Below, in pieces: positions 35,640 to 43,244 of a stretch of 64,000 nt of DNA. The notes beneath the pieces are model-generated. The model worked only from the letters and a program-made list of their open reading frames with translations. It ran no database searches and was not told where the DNA came from. Source of the DNA: Mesoflavibacter zeaxanthinifaciens DSM 18436 (lineage in GTDB: Bacteria > Bacteroidota > Bacteroidia > Flavobacteriales > Flavobacteriaceae); NCBI RefSeq assembly GCF_000422365.1, contig NZ_AULQ01000010.1, positions 1-64,000 of the forward strand, given 5' to 3'. Position 1 is the first letter of the stretch; the number at the start of each line of letters is the position of its first letter. The position numbers and the translations under genes are program-made.

Positions 35640-35915
35640 TTAATTATCGTCATCGGTAGCTTCTTTTACTGCGTCCTTAACAGATTCACCTGCTTCTTTA
35701 GTCTCTTCAACAGCTTCATCAATTGCTTTTCCTGTAGCTTCAAAACCATCTTTTGCAGCCTCTTCAGTTTCTTCTGCAGCATTCTCTACAGCATCACCTG
35801 TTGCTTCTGCAGCATTTTCAATGGTATCTTCAACTTCTTCTGCTTTTTTTTCGTCTCTACAAGATGTAAAGGCTATTGCAGATACTAAAACAGCACTTAA
35901 TAATAGTTTTTTCAT
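35640..35915 (-). CDS. Small acidic lipoprotein with helical repeats
   Basis: 91 residues. The lipoprotein signal ends in the lipobox 'AIAFTSC' (Cys19 lipidated). The mature part is very acidic and built from about 11-residue amphipathic repeats ('ENAAEATGDAVENAAEETEEAAKDG', 'ATGKAIDEAVEETKEAGES'), resembling LEA or apolipoprotein-type helices. Acidic residues right after the cysteine ('CRDEKK') recall the surface-export signal of Bacteroidetes lipoproteins, so it may face outward; this is inference. It is a single gene with its own terminator. Function unknown; perhaps stress-related, judging only from the LEA-like pattern. Confidence 0.85.
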   Translation of the reverse strand: MKKLLLSAVLVSAIAFTSCRDEKKAEEVEDTIENAAEATGDAVENAAEETEEAAKDGFEATGKAIDEAVEETKEAGESVKDAVKEATDDDN

Positions 35916-36016
35916 TTTTAATTGTTTTTGATTAGTAATTCTTTAAAGTTATGAATGAATTTTAAAAGAAATGAATATTTCTCTTACTTTTTTAATTTAT
36001 AACCTTGTTACATATA

Positions 36017-37249
36017 CTATTTACGAAGAAAACCTATTATTTGGATGATAGTACCTTCTTTTTCTTTTACAAAGTTGAAACTTTTTTTACTGGTTTCTTT
36101 TCTAAATATCTTATTTTCAATAAGTAAGTCTAATTTGTTTTTAAGTGAAGAATAATCATTAACAGAAAAGACATTGCCATTATCAATCATTTCTTGCGCT
36201 TCAGGAAATTTTTTGTAGTTAGCACCAATTATAATTGGTACTCCAAAAACAGCTGGTTCTAGTATATTATGCAAACCTGTTTTTCCCATTGCGCCACCAA
36301 CATAAGCTATATCTGCATAGCTATATATTTTACTTAAAATACCAATAGTATCAACGATAAAGACGTTTGCATTTTTAAGGTTTGAATTCTCTTTATTTGA
36401 GAATAAAACAGTGTCCTTTTTTATTGAATTTTTTAAGCCTTCAATTTGCTTAGCTTTTATATTATGAGGCGCAATGATAAACTTTACATCATGTTTGCAT
36501 TGATTAATGTATGGTACTAAAATAGCTTCATCTTCTGGCCAAGAACTACCAATAACAATGCATAATTTATCTTGTTTAAAAGTTTCAATAAAATCAAGAG
36601 TATTATCAATTTGCAACTGATTTAAAACACGATCAAACCTTGTGTCGCCAGAAACAGTAGCATTTTTATAGCCTATATTTTCAAGTAGATTTTTAGAGTC
36701 TTTGTTTTGCGTAAAAATATGTTCAAAAGCAAAAAGTGCTTCTTTAGTTTGTGTACCATACCATTTAAAAAAGGATTGATCTTTTCTAAATACAGCCGAA
36801 ATTAATACGGCGCGCAAACCCTTCTTTTTAATTTCATTTAAATAATTTGGCCAAATTTCGTACTTCACAAAAACCGTTAACTCAGGATTTATAAGTTTAA
36901 TAAATTGTTTAGCATTAGATTTTGTGTCTAATGGTAAATACACAACAACATCTGCAAATGGTGCATTTTTTCTAATCTCAAAACCAGAAGGAGAGAAAAA
37001 TGTTAAAACAATTTTGTGTTTAGGATAGTCTTTTCTTAGTATGTCAAAAATAGGCAAACCCTGTTCGTATTCACCCAAAGACGCACAATGAAACCAAAGT
37101 GTTTTATCTCCTTTTTTAATTTCATTTTTAAGAATATCAAACGTGTTAGCACGACCTTTTACGCCTAATTTTATCTTGTGGTTAAAAAGCGCAATTACTT
37201 TTAATACTAATGAAGTCAAATAAATAAGGATGTTGTAGATAATGTTCAA
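36017..37249 (-). CDS. waaA: 3-deoxy-D-manno-octulosonic acid transferase (KdtA)
   Basis: 410 residues, GT-B glycosyltransferase fold. An N-terminal membrane-anchoring segment ('IYNILIYLTSLVLKVIALFN') is followed by 'LWFHCASLGEYEQG' with the family's key glutamate. C-terminal marks are 'AYVGGAMGKTGLHNILEPAVFGVPIIIG' and 'FPEAQEMIDNGNVFSVNDY'. It transfers Kdo from CMP-Kdo to lipid A precursor at the inner membrane. The start is a TTG at 37249, which gives the normal family N-terminus ('MNIIYN...'). It is divergent from the DegT gene, 92 bp apart. How many Kdo residues are added cannot be told. Confidence 0.94.
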   Translation of the reverse strand: MNIIYNILIYLTSLVLKVIALFNHKIKLGVKGRANTFDILKNEIKKGDKTLWFHCASLGEYEQGLPIFDILRKDYPKHKIVLTFFSPSGFEIRKNAPFADVVVYLPLDTKSNAKQFIKLINPELTVFVKYEIWPNYLNEIKKKGLRAVLISAVFRKDQSFFKWYGTQTKEALFAFEHIFTQNKDSKNLLENIGYKNATVSGDTRFDRVLNQLQIDNTLDFIETFKQDKLCIVIGSSWPEDEAILVPYINQCKHDVKFIIAPHNIKAKQIEGLKNSIKKDTVLFSNKENSNLKNANVFIVDTIGILSKIYSYADIAYVGGAMGKTGLHNILEPAVFGVPIIIGANYKKFPEAQEMIDNGNVFSVNDYSSLKNKLDLLIENKIFRKETSKKSFNFVKEKEGTIIQIIGFLRK

Positions 37250-37296
37250 ATTAAATTGTTTGTGCTAAAATACGTAATTCATTGGTTAGCGTTGGC

Positions 37297-37304
37297 TAAT
37301 TTTG
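37297..37304 (+). promoter_or_regulatory. Candidate -7 element for the DegT aminotransferase gene
   Basis: TAATTTTG matches TAnnTTTG and lies 37 bp before the GTG start at 37342. A TTG at 37282 is too close (12 bp) to act as a normal -33 box. Confidence 0.45.
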
Positions 37305-37341
37305 TAAATTCGTTACATAAACGATTATAAATTAAAATCGA

Positions 37342-38499
37342 GTGAAAAAAATACAAATGGTTGACCTTAAAGGTCAATACGCAGATATAAAACAAGAAGT
37401 AGATACTTCAATTCAAGAGATTATTGATAATACAGCTTTTATTAATGGTCCTAAAGTACATCAATTTCAAAAAAACTTAGAAAATTATTTAGGTGTAAAG
37501 CATGTTATACCATGTGCAAATGGTACAGATGCTTTACAAATAGCAATGATGGGATTAGGTTTAGAGCAAGGTGATGAGGTAATTACAGCCGATTTCACCT
37601 TCGCTGCAACCGTAGAAGTTATTGCGCTTTTAAAATTAACACCAGTTTTAGTAGATGTAGATCCAGATAATTTTAATATCGATATAGATGCTATTAAAAA
37701 GGCAATTACGCCTAAAACAAAAGCAATTGTGCCAGTACATTTGTTTGGTCAATGTGCAAACATGGAAGCGATAATGCAAATAGCTAAAGAGCATAACCTT
37801 TATGTTATAGAAGATAATGCGCAAGCTATAGGAGCTAACTACACATACCAAGATGGTACAAAAGCAAAAGCAGGAACAATAGGTCATGTAGCCTCAACAT
37901 CATTTTTTCCTTCAAAAAACTTAGGCTGTTATGGTGATGGTGGCGCTATTTTTACAAACGATGACGATTTAGCACATACCATAAGAGGTATTGTAAATCA
38001 CGGAATGTACGAGCGTTATCACCATGATGTAGTCGGTGTAAATTCACGTTTAGACTCTATCCAAGCAGCAGTTTTAGATGCCAAATTACCTCATTTAGAT
38101 AATTATAATCAAGCACGTCGTGACGCAGCAAGAAAGTACAATGCAGCCTTAAAAAACGTACCACAAATTACATTGCCTAAAACCGTAAATAATTGCGAAG
38201 GTATTTGTGATACTTGCGATTGTCACGTGTTTCATCAATACACATTAAAATTAGAAAATGTAGATAGAGATGCGTTGGTAAAATATCTAAATAGTCATGA
38301 TATCCCTTGCGGCGTTTACTATCCAATACCTTTACACAAACAAAAAGCCTATCAAGATAACAGGTATAACGAAGCAGATTTTACAGTCACTAATCAGTTG
38401 GTAAAACAGGTCATTTCTTTACCAATGCATACCGAATTAGAAGACGATCAAATCGAATTTATAACAACAAAAATTAAAGAATTTATAGCAAATAGTTAG
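37342..38499 (+). CDS. DegT/DnrJ/EryC1/StrS family aminotransferase
   Basis: 385 residues from a GTG start ('MKKIQMVDLKGQYADIK'). PLP-enzyme marks: 'HVIPCANGTDALQIAMMGLGLEQGDEVI', 'VPVHLFGQCANMEAI', 'VIEDNAQAIGA' and the lysine loop 'TSFFPSKNLGCYGDGGAIF' (Schiff-base Lys). The family aminates sugar-nucleotide ketones for surface polysaccharides. C285, C289, C292 and C294 with H295 form a tight cluster ('CEGICDTCDCH') inserted before 'VFHQYTLKL', which resembles a metal site and is absent from the textbook members. Its stop codon overlaps the first base of a repeat element. galE follows 88 bp later, which suggests a nucleotide-sugar context. Confidence 0.9.
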   Translation: MKKIQMVDLKGQYADIKQEVDTSIQEIIDNTAFINGPKVHQFQKNLENYLGVKHVIPCANGTDALQIAMMGLGLEQGDEVITADFTFAATVEVIALLKLTPVLVDVDPDNFNIDIDAIKKAITPKTKAIVPVHLFGQCANMEAIMQIAKEHNLYVIEDNAQAIGANYTYQDGTKAKAGTIGHVASTSFFPSKNLGCYGDGGAIFTNDDDLAHTIRGIVNHGMYERYHHDVVGVNSRLDSIQAAVLDAKLPHLDNYNQARRDAARKYNAALKNVPQITLPKTVNNCEGICDTCDCHVFHQYTLKLENVDRDALVKYLNSHDIPCGVYYPIPLHKQKAYQDNRYNEADFTVTNQLVKQVISLPMHTELEDDQIEFITTKIKEFIANS

Positions 38500-38575
38500 G
38501 GCGTTACCCTAAAGGGTCGGGCTTTCGCAAGTCGCAATCAAAGATGTGCTCCAACAATTGCTCAATCCCTAACGC
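38499..38575 (+). repeat. Interspersed repeat, GGCGTTACC...CCCTAACGC family, copy 2
   Basis: 77 bp, starting on the last base of the DegT stop codon and ending 13 bp before galE. Ends GGGCGTTACC and CCCTAACGC, with an inner palindrome ACCCTAAAGGGT and the shared core GTCGCAATCAAAGATGTGCT. Confidence 0.85.
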
Positions 38576-38587
38576 ACATTCCAGTCA

Positions 38588-39607
38588 ATGAAGGTACTAG
38601 TAACAGGAGGATTAGGATTTATCGGATCTCATACTGTAGTCGAGCTTCAAAACAAAGGTTTTGAAGTCGTTATAATTGATAATTTATCAAATTCATCAAT
38701 AAAAGTATTAGACGGTATTGTAAGTATTACAGGTAAAGCGCCACAATTTGAAAATATAGATTTAAAAGAAAAATCTAAAGTACAAGAATTCTTTTTAAAC
38801 CATCAAGATATAGTTGGTGTTATACATTTTGCAGCAAGTAAAGCAGTTGGAGAAAGTGTAGAACAACCGTTAATGTATTATGAAAATAATATAAACACTT
38901 TAGTTTATGTGTTACAAGAATTAACAAAATTAAAGCAATCTAATTTCATCTTTAGTTCATCTTGTACTGTTTATGGTCAAGCAGATGAGTTACCAATTTC
39001 AGAAAACTCACCAATAAAACCAGCTGAATCACCTTACGGTAATACCAAACAAATAGGTGAAGAAATTATTAAAGACACTTGTAAAGTCACTCCAAAATTA
39101 AATGCAATCGCTTTGCGATATTTTAATCCAATTGGTGCGCATCCAACAGCAAAAATTGGAGAATTGCCAATTGGAGTACCACAAAACTTAGTGCCATTTA
39201 TCACACAAACAGGAGTTGGAATACGCGAACAATTATCTGTTTTTGGTGACGACTATCCAACACCAGATGGGACGTGTATAAGAGATTATATTCATGTAGT
39301 AGATGTAGCAAAAGCACACGTTGTCGCTTTACAACGCTTGTTAGAATCTAATAATACAAGTAATTACGAGTATTTTAACTTAGGAACAGGAACAGGAAGT
39401 AGTGTGTTAGAAGTTATTCAATCTTTTGAGCGTGTTTCAGGTGAAAAACTTAATTATAAGATTGCTAATAGAAGAGAAGGCGATGTCATTTCTGCATATG
39501 CAGACACGACAAAAGCCAATCAAGTTTTGGGTTGGAAAGCAGAATCTTCACTTGACGACGCTATGATATCTGCTTGGAAATGGCAAAAACGTCTAAATTC
39601 AAATTAG
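38588..39607 (+). CDS. galE: UDP-glucose 4-epimerase GalE
   Basis: 339 residues, extended short-chain dehydrogenase. The NAD-binding 'VTGGLGFIGSHTVVEL' is at the N-terminus; catalytic 'SSSCTVYGQ' and Tyr-x-x-x-Lys in 'SPYGNTKQIGEEI'; then 'LRYFNPIGAHPTAKIGE', 'RDYIHVVDVAKAHV' and 'GWKAESSLDDAM'. It interconverts UDP-glucose and UDP-galactose, feeding glycan synthesis. The full-length family pattern is present. A repeat separates it from the DegT gene, so the two could still share a transcript. Other epimerase substrates (UDP-GlcNAc) cannot be excluded from sequence. Confidence 0.94.
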   Translation: MKVLVTGGLGFIGSHTVVELQNKGFEVVIIDNLSNSSIKVLDGIVSITGKAPQFENIDLKEKSKVQEFFLNHQDIVGVIHFAASKAVGESVEQPLMYYENNINTLVYVLQELTKLKQSNFIFSSSCTVYGQADELPISENSPIKPAESPYGNTKQIGEEIIKDTCKVTPKLNAIALRYFNPIGAHPTAKIGELPIGVPQNLVPFITQTGVGIREQLSVFGDDYPTPDGTCIRDYIHVVDVAKAHVVALQRLLESNNTSNYEYFNLGTGTGSSVLEVIQSFERVSGEKLNYKIANRREGDVISAYADTTKANQVLGWKAESSLDDAMISAWKWQKRLNSN

Positions 39608-39769
39608 TATATCATAAATTATTCGGTTTTAAATTGTCAAATACGTAAGTATTACGCAAAATCATTAAGGATATTTTATTAATGTGTTGATTAACAATAT
39701 TTTAATCTTTAAAATTCGTGATTGGTTAATATTCTTGTTTATTTTGTAGCTAATGCAAATGATAAAACA

Positions 39770-39961
39770 ATGAAATTGATTACCGTAAAAAGACAAACAA
39801 AACACGAAGACAGGTTTACACCAAAAATGGGTAAATTAACTGCAAAAGTAACCTACATTAAGAAGCACTTATTAGGTATTCCTTTTAAAACATTACACAA
39901 ATATCGCGAAACGTATTACGGCGAAGTTAAAGATTGTATAGATTGCAACTTAGCTAGATAA
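39770..39961 (+). CDS. Small basic hypothetical protein
   Basis: 63 residues from ATG 39770; the longer frame begins with TTG at 39722 and is not favoured. Strongly basic ('MKLITVKRQTKHEDRFTPKMGKLTAKVTYIKKHLLGIPFKTLHKYRETYYGEVKDCIDCNLAR') with a C-x-x-C pair near the end (CIDC) and no membrane helix or signal peptide. I associate this pattern with conserved hypothetical proteins of Flavobacteriaceae but cannot name a family. It is followed by a strong terminator, which supports a real transcript. Function unknown. Confidence 0.65.
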   Translation: MKLITVKRQTKHEDRFTPKMGKLTAKVTYIKKHLLGIPFKTLHKYRETYYGEVKDCIDCNLAR

Positions 39962-39964
39962 CAT

Positions 39965-39999
39965 AAAAAAAGCCTCGAAAATATTTCGAGGCTTTTTTT
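39965..39999. terminator. Bidirectional terminator
   Basis: Stem AAAAAAGCCTCGAAA/TTTCGAGGCTTTTTT (39966-39980, 39984-39998) with loop ATA. It serves the 63-residue gene (plus) and lspA (minus). Confidence 0.9.
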
Positions 40000-40016
40000 A
40001 TGTGATATTAATAAGT

Positions 40017-40505
40017 TTAATTGGCTTCTTTTTTCTTTTTAAAGCTACCTACAATTAAACAACCCATTCCTACCATTACAGAAACATCTGCAAGGTTAAA
40101 TATTCCGGTTCTTAAAAAACCACCAAAATCTAAATGTAAGAAGTCGGTAACAGACCCGTAAACAATACGGTCGTAGACATTTGCTATACCGCCACCAATT
40201 ATACAACAAAAACCAACTAATGTAAACATGTTCATGGTTTTGTCTTTAATAATGTGTCTAAGCACAAAAGCTAACACTAATATTGGTAAAATTAATAGAA
40301 GTGTAATACGTAAAGCAGGACTAAAGTCGCTACCCATACCTAAAAAGGCACCTTTATTTTCAACATTATGTAGTGTAAATACATCACCAAAAATTTCACT
40401 AACACTACCTTTTCCGACTTCAGCTCTAACAATAAACTTAGAGATTTGGTCAATAGCAATGTTAAGAAAAATTAATGCAGTAATAAGTATGTTTCTTGCG
40501 CTCAT
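40017..40505 (-). CDS. lspA: Lipoprotein signal peptidase (signal peptidase II)
   Basis: 162 residues with four membrane helices and the catalytic aspartates in 'NVYDRIVYGSVTDFLHLDF' and 'FNLADVSVMVGM' (N-x-A-D motif), plus 'NKGAFLGMGSDF'. It removes signal peptides from lipidated prolipoproteins in the inner membrane; a lipoprotein with a lipobox is encoded at 35640. Its ATG overlaps the fabD stop by one base (TAATG), so it is translationally coupled to fabD. A basic tail 'FKKKKEAN' follows the last helix. Confidence 0.96.
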   Translation of the reverse strand: MSARNILITALIFLNIAIDQISKFIVRAEVGKGSVSEIFGDVFTLHNVENKGAFLGMGSDFSPALRITLLLILPILVLAFVLRHIIKDKTMNMFTLVGFCCIIGGGIANVYDRIVYGSVTDFLHLDFGGFLRTGIFNLADVSVMVGMGCLIVGSFKKKKEAN

Positions 40506-41398
40506 TATTGCTCTGTACTTATTGTTGCAGATTCAGTTTCAGCAGATCTATCAATCTTTTTTACTAAGCCTTGTAAAACTTTTCCAGGACCAACTTCAGT
40601 AAAAAGTGTAGCACCATCAGCAATCATTTGTTGTACAGATTGTGTCCAGCGTACAGGCGCTGTTAATTGCGAAATTAAATTAGCCTTAATTTCTGTTTCA
40701 TCTATAATAGCGCTAGCTGTTACGTTTTGGTATATTGGGCAGTTAGGTTTGCTAAACGTTGTGTTTTCTATTGCTGCAGCTAATTCTTCTCTAGCAGGTT
40801 CCATCATTGGAGAGTGAAATGCGCCACCAACAGGTAACACCAAAGCACGTCTTGCGCCAGCTTCTTTCATAGCTTCACAAGCACGATTAATTGCTTCTAC
40901 TTCTCCAGAGATCACTAATTGACCTGGGCAGTTGTAGTTAGCAGCAACAACAACACCTTCGGTTTTTGCGCAAATATCTTCAACTAATTTGTCTTCTAAA
41001 CCTAAAACAGCCGCCATAGTACTTGGTTTAATTTCGCAAGCTTTTTGCATAGCCATAGCACGTTGAGATACTAATTTTAAACCATCTTCAAAGCTTAATG
41101 CTCCGTTTGCTACTAATGCAGAAAATTCACCTAAAGAGTGACCAGCGACCATATCTGGTTTGAAGTTATCACCTAAAGTTTTTGCTAAAATTACCGAATG
41201 TAAAAAGATAGCTGGTTGAGTTACTTTAGTTTCTTTTAATTGGTCTGCAGTACCTTCAAACATAATATCTGTGATGTTAAACCCTAAAATTGAGTTGGCA
41301 TCTTCAAATAAATGTTGAGCTTCTGGAGAGTTTTCGTATAAATCAAGTCCCATACCAGTAAACTGAGCACCTTGACCAGGAAAAATATATGCTTTCAT
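40505..41398 (-). CDS. fabD: Malonyl CoA-acyl carrier protein transacylase
   Basis: 297 residues: 'AYIFPGQGAQFTGMGLDLY', the nucleophile S88 in 'VAGHSLGEFSALV', the histidine in 'VGGAFHSPMMEPA', and 'LFTEVGPGKVLQGLVKKI'. FabD loads malonate onto acyl carrier protein for fatty acid chain extension. Normal length and motifs. It forms a two-gene operon with lspA, an association of lipid and lipoprotein functions that I would not call diagnostic. The 248-bp region upstream holds a repeat pair and no gene. Confidence 0.96.
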   Translation of the reverse strand: MKAYIFPGQGAQFTGMGLDLYENSPEAQHLFEDANSILGFNITDIMFEGTADQLKETKVTQPAIFLHSVILAKTLGDNFKPDMVAGHSLGEFSALVANGALSFEDGLKLVSQRAMAMQKACEIKPSTMAAVLGLEDKLVEDICAKTEGVVVAANYNCPGQLVISGEVEAINRACEAMKEAGARRALVLPVGGAFHSPMMEPAREELAAAIENTTFSKPNCPIYQNVTASAIIDETEIKANLISQLTAPVRWTQSVQQMIADGATLFTEVGPGKVLQGLVKKIDRSAETESATISTEQ

Positions 41399-41468
41399 TA
41401 AATTTAGTTTCTTAATTATTGAGCAAAAATAGGAATAAAATATTAAAGAAAACTATTGATTTTAAAGC

Positions 41469-41576
41469 TTCTCGATACAATTTGTTCATACTTCATAAAT
41501 CACTAGAAGTGACGAAAATTAATAACTACATGACGTAAGTTCGAGTGTCGCGACGATAGAAGCGTTGTATCGAGAA
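41469..41576. repeat. Inverted pair of GTTCGAGTG...TATCGAGAA repeats (MITE-like)
   Basis: 108 bp bounded by perfect 12-bp inverted repeats TTCTCGATACAA (41469-41480) and TTGTATCGAGAA (41565-41576). The left half, reversed (41469-41514), and the right half (41534-41576) each align with the single copy at 7716. No coding capacity. It sits between the minus-strand fabD and FAD-oxidoreductase genes. Confidence 0.8.
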
Positions 41577-41645
41577 TTATGTTAAATTGATTTAAAATAT
41601 TAGAAAAAATCTAGGTTATTGTCTCTATATTCTTGGATATATAAA

Positions 41646-43202
41646 TTACAAATTCCCAGTAGCAGCTTCTGCACAGCGTTCGCCATCCATTGCTGCGCTA
41701 ATAATTCCGCCAGCATAACCAGCACCTTCACCACAAGGATATAAATTGGTGATTTCTGGATGATATAATTGGTCTGTTCTTGGAATACTAACTGGTGATG
41801 AGGTACGCGATTCTACACCAATAATATTGGCTTCTTCGGTGTAATAGCCTTTCATTTTATCACCAAAAGCTTTAAACCCTTTACGTAAAGTACTTCCTAT
41901 AATTTTAGGAAATAAACTGTGTAAAGGCGCACTTTTTATACCTGGTTGATAAGACGTTTCGTTTAAAGTTGAAGATAATCTACCTTCTACAAAATCGGTC
42001 ATACGTTGTGCTGGCGCAGTTTGATCACGATTACCTGAGGTAAAGGCTAATTTTTCAAAATCTTTTTGAAATTCTAGTGCTTTTAAAGCGCCAAATTGTT
42101 CGTATTTATGTAAATCTTTGTCCGCATTAATTTCAACAACAATACCAGAATTAGCAAATTTATTGTTACGTCTAGAAGGTGACATACCATTAACTACAAC
42201 TTCGCCATTTGCAGTTGCTGCAGGAACAATAAATCCACCAGGACACATACAAAAGCTGTACACGCCACGTCCGTTTACTTGCTGTACCAAACTGTATGAA
42301 GCAGCTGGTAATAACGGATGTCTTTCGCCAGAACAATGATATTGAATGTTGTCAATAATCTGCTGCGGATGCTCTGCACGTACGCCCATTGCAAAACTTT
42401 TAGCTTCAATTGCAATTTGTTTTTTGTCTAATAAATAGAAAATATCTCTTGCAGAATGACCTGTTGCTAGAATTACTTTTTCGGTAGTTAATTCTTTGCC
42501 ATCATTAAGTTGAAGTGCAACTATTTTTTCATTTTTTATGATGAAATCAGTAACACGCGTATTAAAATGAATTTCGCCACCAAAATCTAAAATAGTTTGT
42601 CTAATATTTTGAACGACTTTTGGTAGTTTGTTAGTCCCAATATGCGGATGCGCATCGACCAGAATTTTATCTGTTGCACCATGAAAAACAAGATTTTCAA
42701 AAATACGACGTACATCACCACGTTTTAAACTTCGTGTGTATAATTTTCCGTCAGAATATGTTCCTGCGCCACCTTCGCCAAAACAGTAATTAGAATCTTC
42801 ATTTACAAAATGATCTTGATTAATGGCTTTAAGATCGCGACGTCTATCTTGTACATTGGCGCCACGTTCTAAAACTATGGGTTTGTAACCAAGTTCTATA
42901 CAGCGCAATGCTGCGTACATACCAGCAGGACCAAAACCAATAATATGAATTGGTTTAGCGTTAGACACATCTTTGTATTCAAAATGATAATCGGAAGTTT
43001 CCTGAACAGGTTCTTTTATAAAGACTGAAACTTTATAGTTGAAGATAATTTTAGGCTTACGTGCATCGATGGATTTACGCAGTATTTTAATGCCAGAAAT
43101 GTCTTCACGCGGTATAGACAACCATTCCGCAGATTTAATTAATAATATATCTGGGATTTCTTCTTCTTTAAGAGAAACACGAAGTTGAATGTCTTTTACC
43201 AT
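41646..43202 (-). CDS. NAD(P)/FAD-dependent oxidoreductase (COG2509-like)
   Basis: 518 residues. A ~75-residue N-terminal alpha/beta domain ('MVKDIQLRVSLKEEEIPDILLIKSAEWL') precedes the dinucleotide-binding fold 'HIIGFGPAGMYAALRCIELGYKPIVLERG', then 'NYCFGEGGAGTYSDGKLYTR', 'VILATGHSARDIFYLL' and the end 'LYPCGEGAGYAGGIISAAMDGERCAEA'. This pattern is the uncharacterised FAD-dependent dehydrogenase family also found in Bacteroides and Clostridia. Reaction unknown. It is a stand-alone minus-strand gene between repeats and the folate/thymidylate group. The family call is firm, function open. Confidence 0.9.
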   Translation of the reverse strand: MVKDIQLRVSLKEEEIPDILLIKSAEWLSIPREDISGIKILRKSIDARKPKIIFNYKVSVFIKEPVQETSDYHFEYKDVSNAKPIHIIGFGPAGMYAALRCIELGYKPIVLERGANVQDRRRDLKAINQDHFVNEDSNYCFGEGGAGTYSDGKLYTRSLKRGDVRRIFENLVFHGATDKILVDAHPHIGTNKLPKVVQNIRQTILDFGGEIHFNTRVTDFIIKNEKIVALQLNDGKELTTEKVILATGHSARDIFYLLDKKQIAIEAKSFAMGVRAEHPQQIIDNIQYHCSGERHPLLPAASYSLVQQVNGRGVYSFCMCPGGFIVPAATANGEVVVNGMSPSRRNNKFANSGIVVEINADKDLHKYEQFGALKALEFQKDFEKLAFTSGNRDQTAPAQRMTDFVEGRLSSTLNETSYQPGIKSAPLHSLFPKIIGSTLRKGFKAFGDKMKGYYTEEANIIGVESRTSSPVSIPRTDQLYHPEITNLYPCGEGAGYAGGIISAAMDGERCAEAATGNL

Positions 43203-43244
43203 AATGCGAAATTAGGTAAATTTTGAATGAAACTTAGTAATAAA

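Noticed and set aside
36017-39607. waaA-DegT-galE region as a full polysaccharide gene cluster
   Set aside because: No glycosyltransferase series, Wzx or Wzy follow; the genes are on different strands and separated by repeats.
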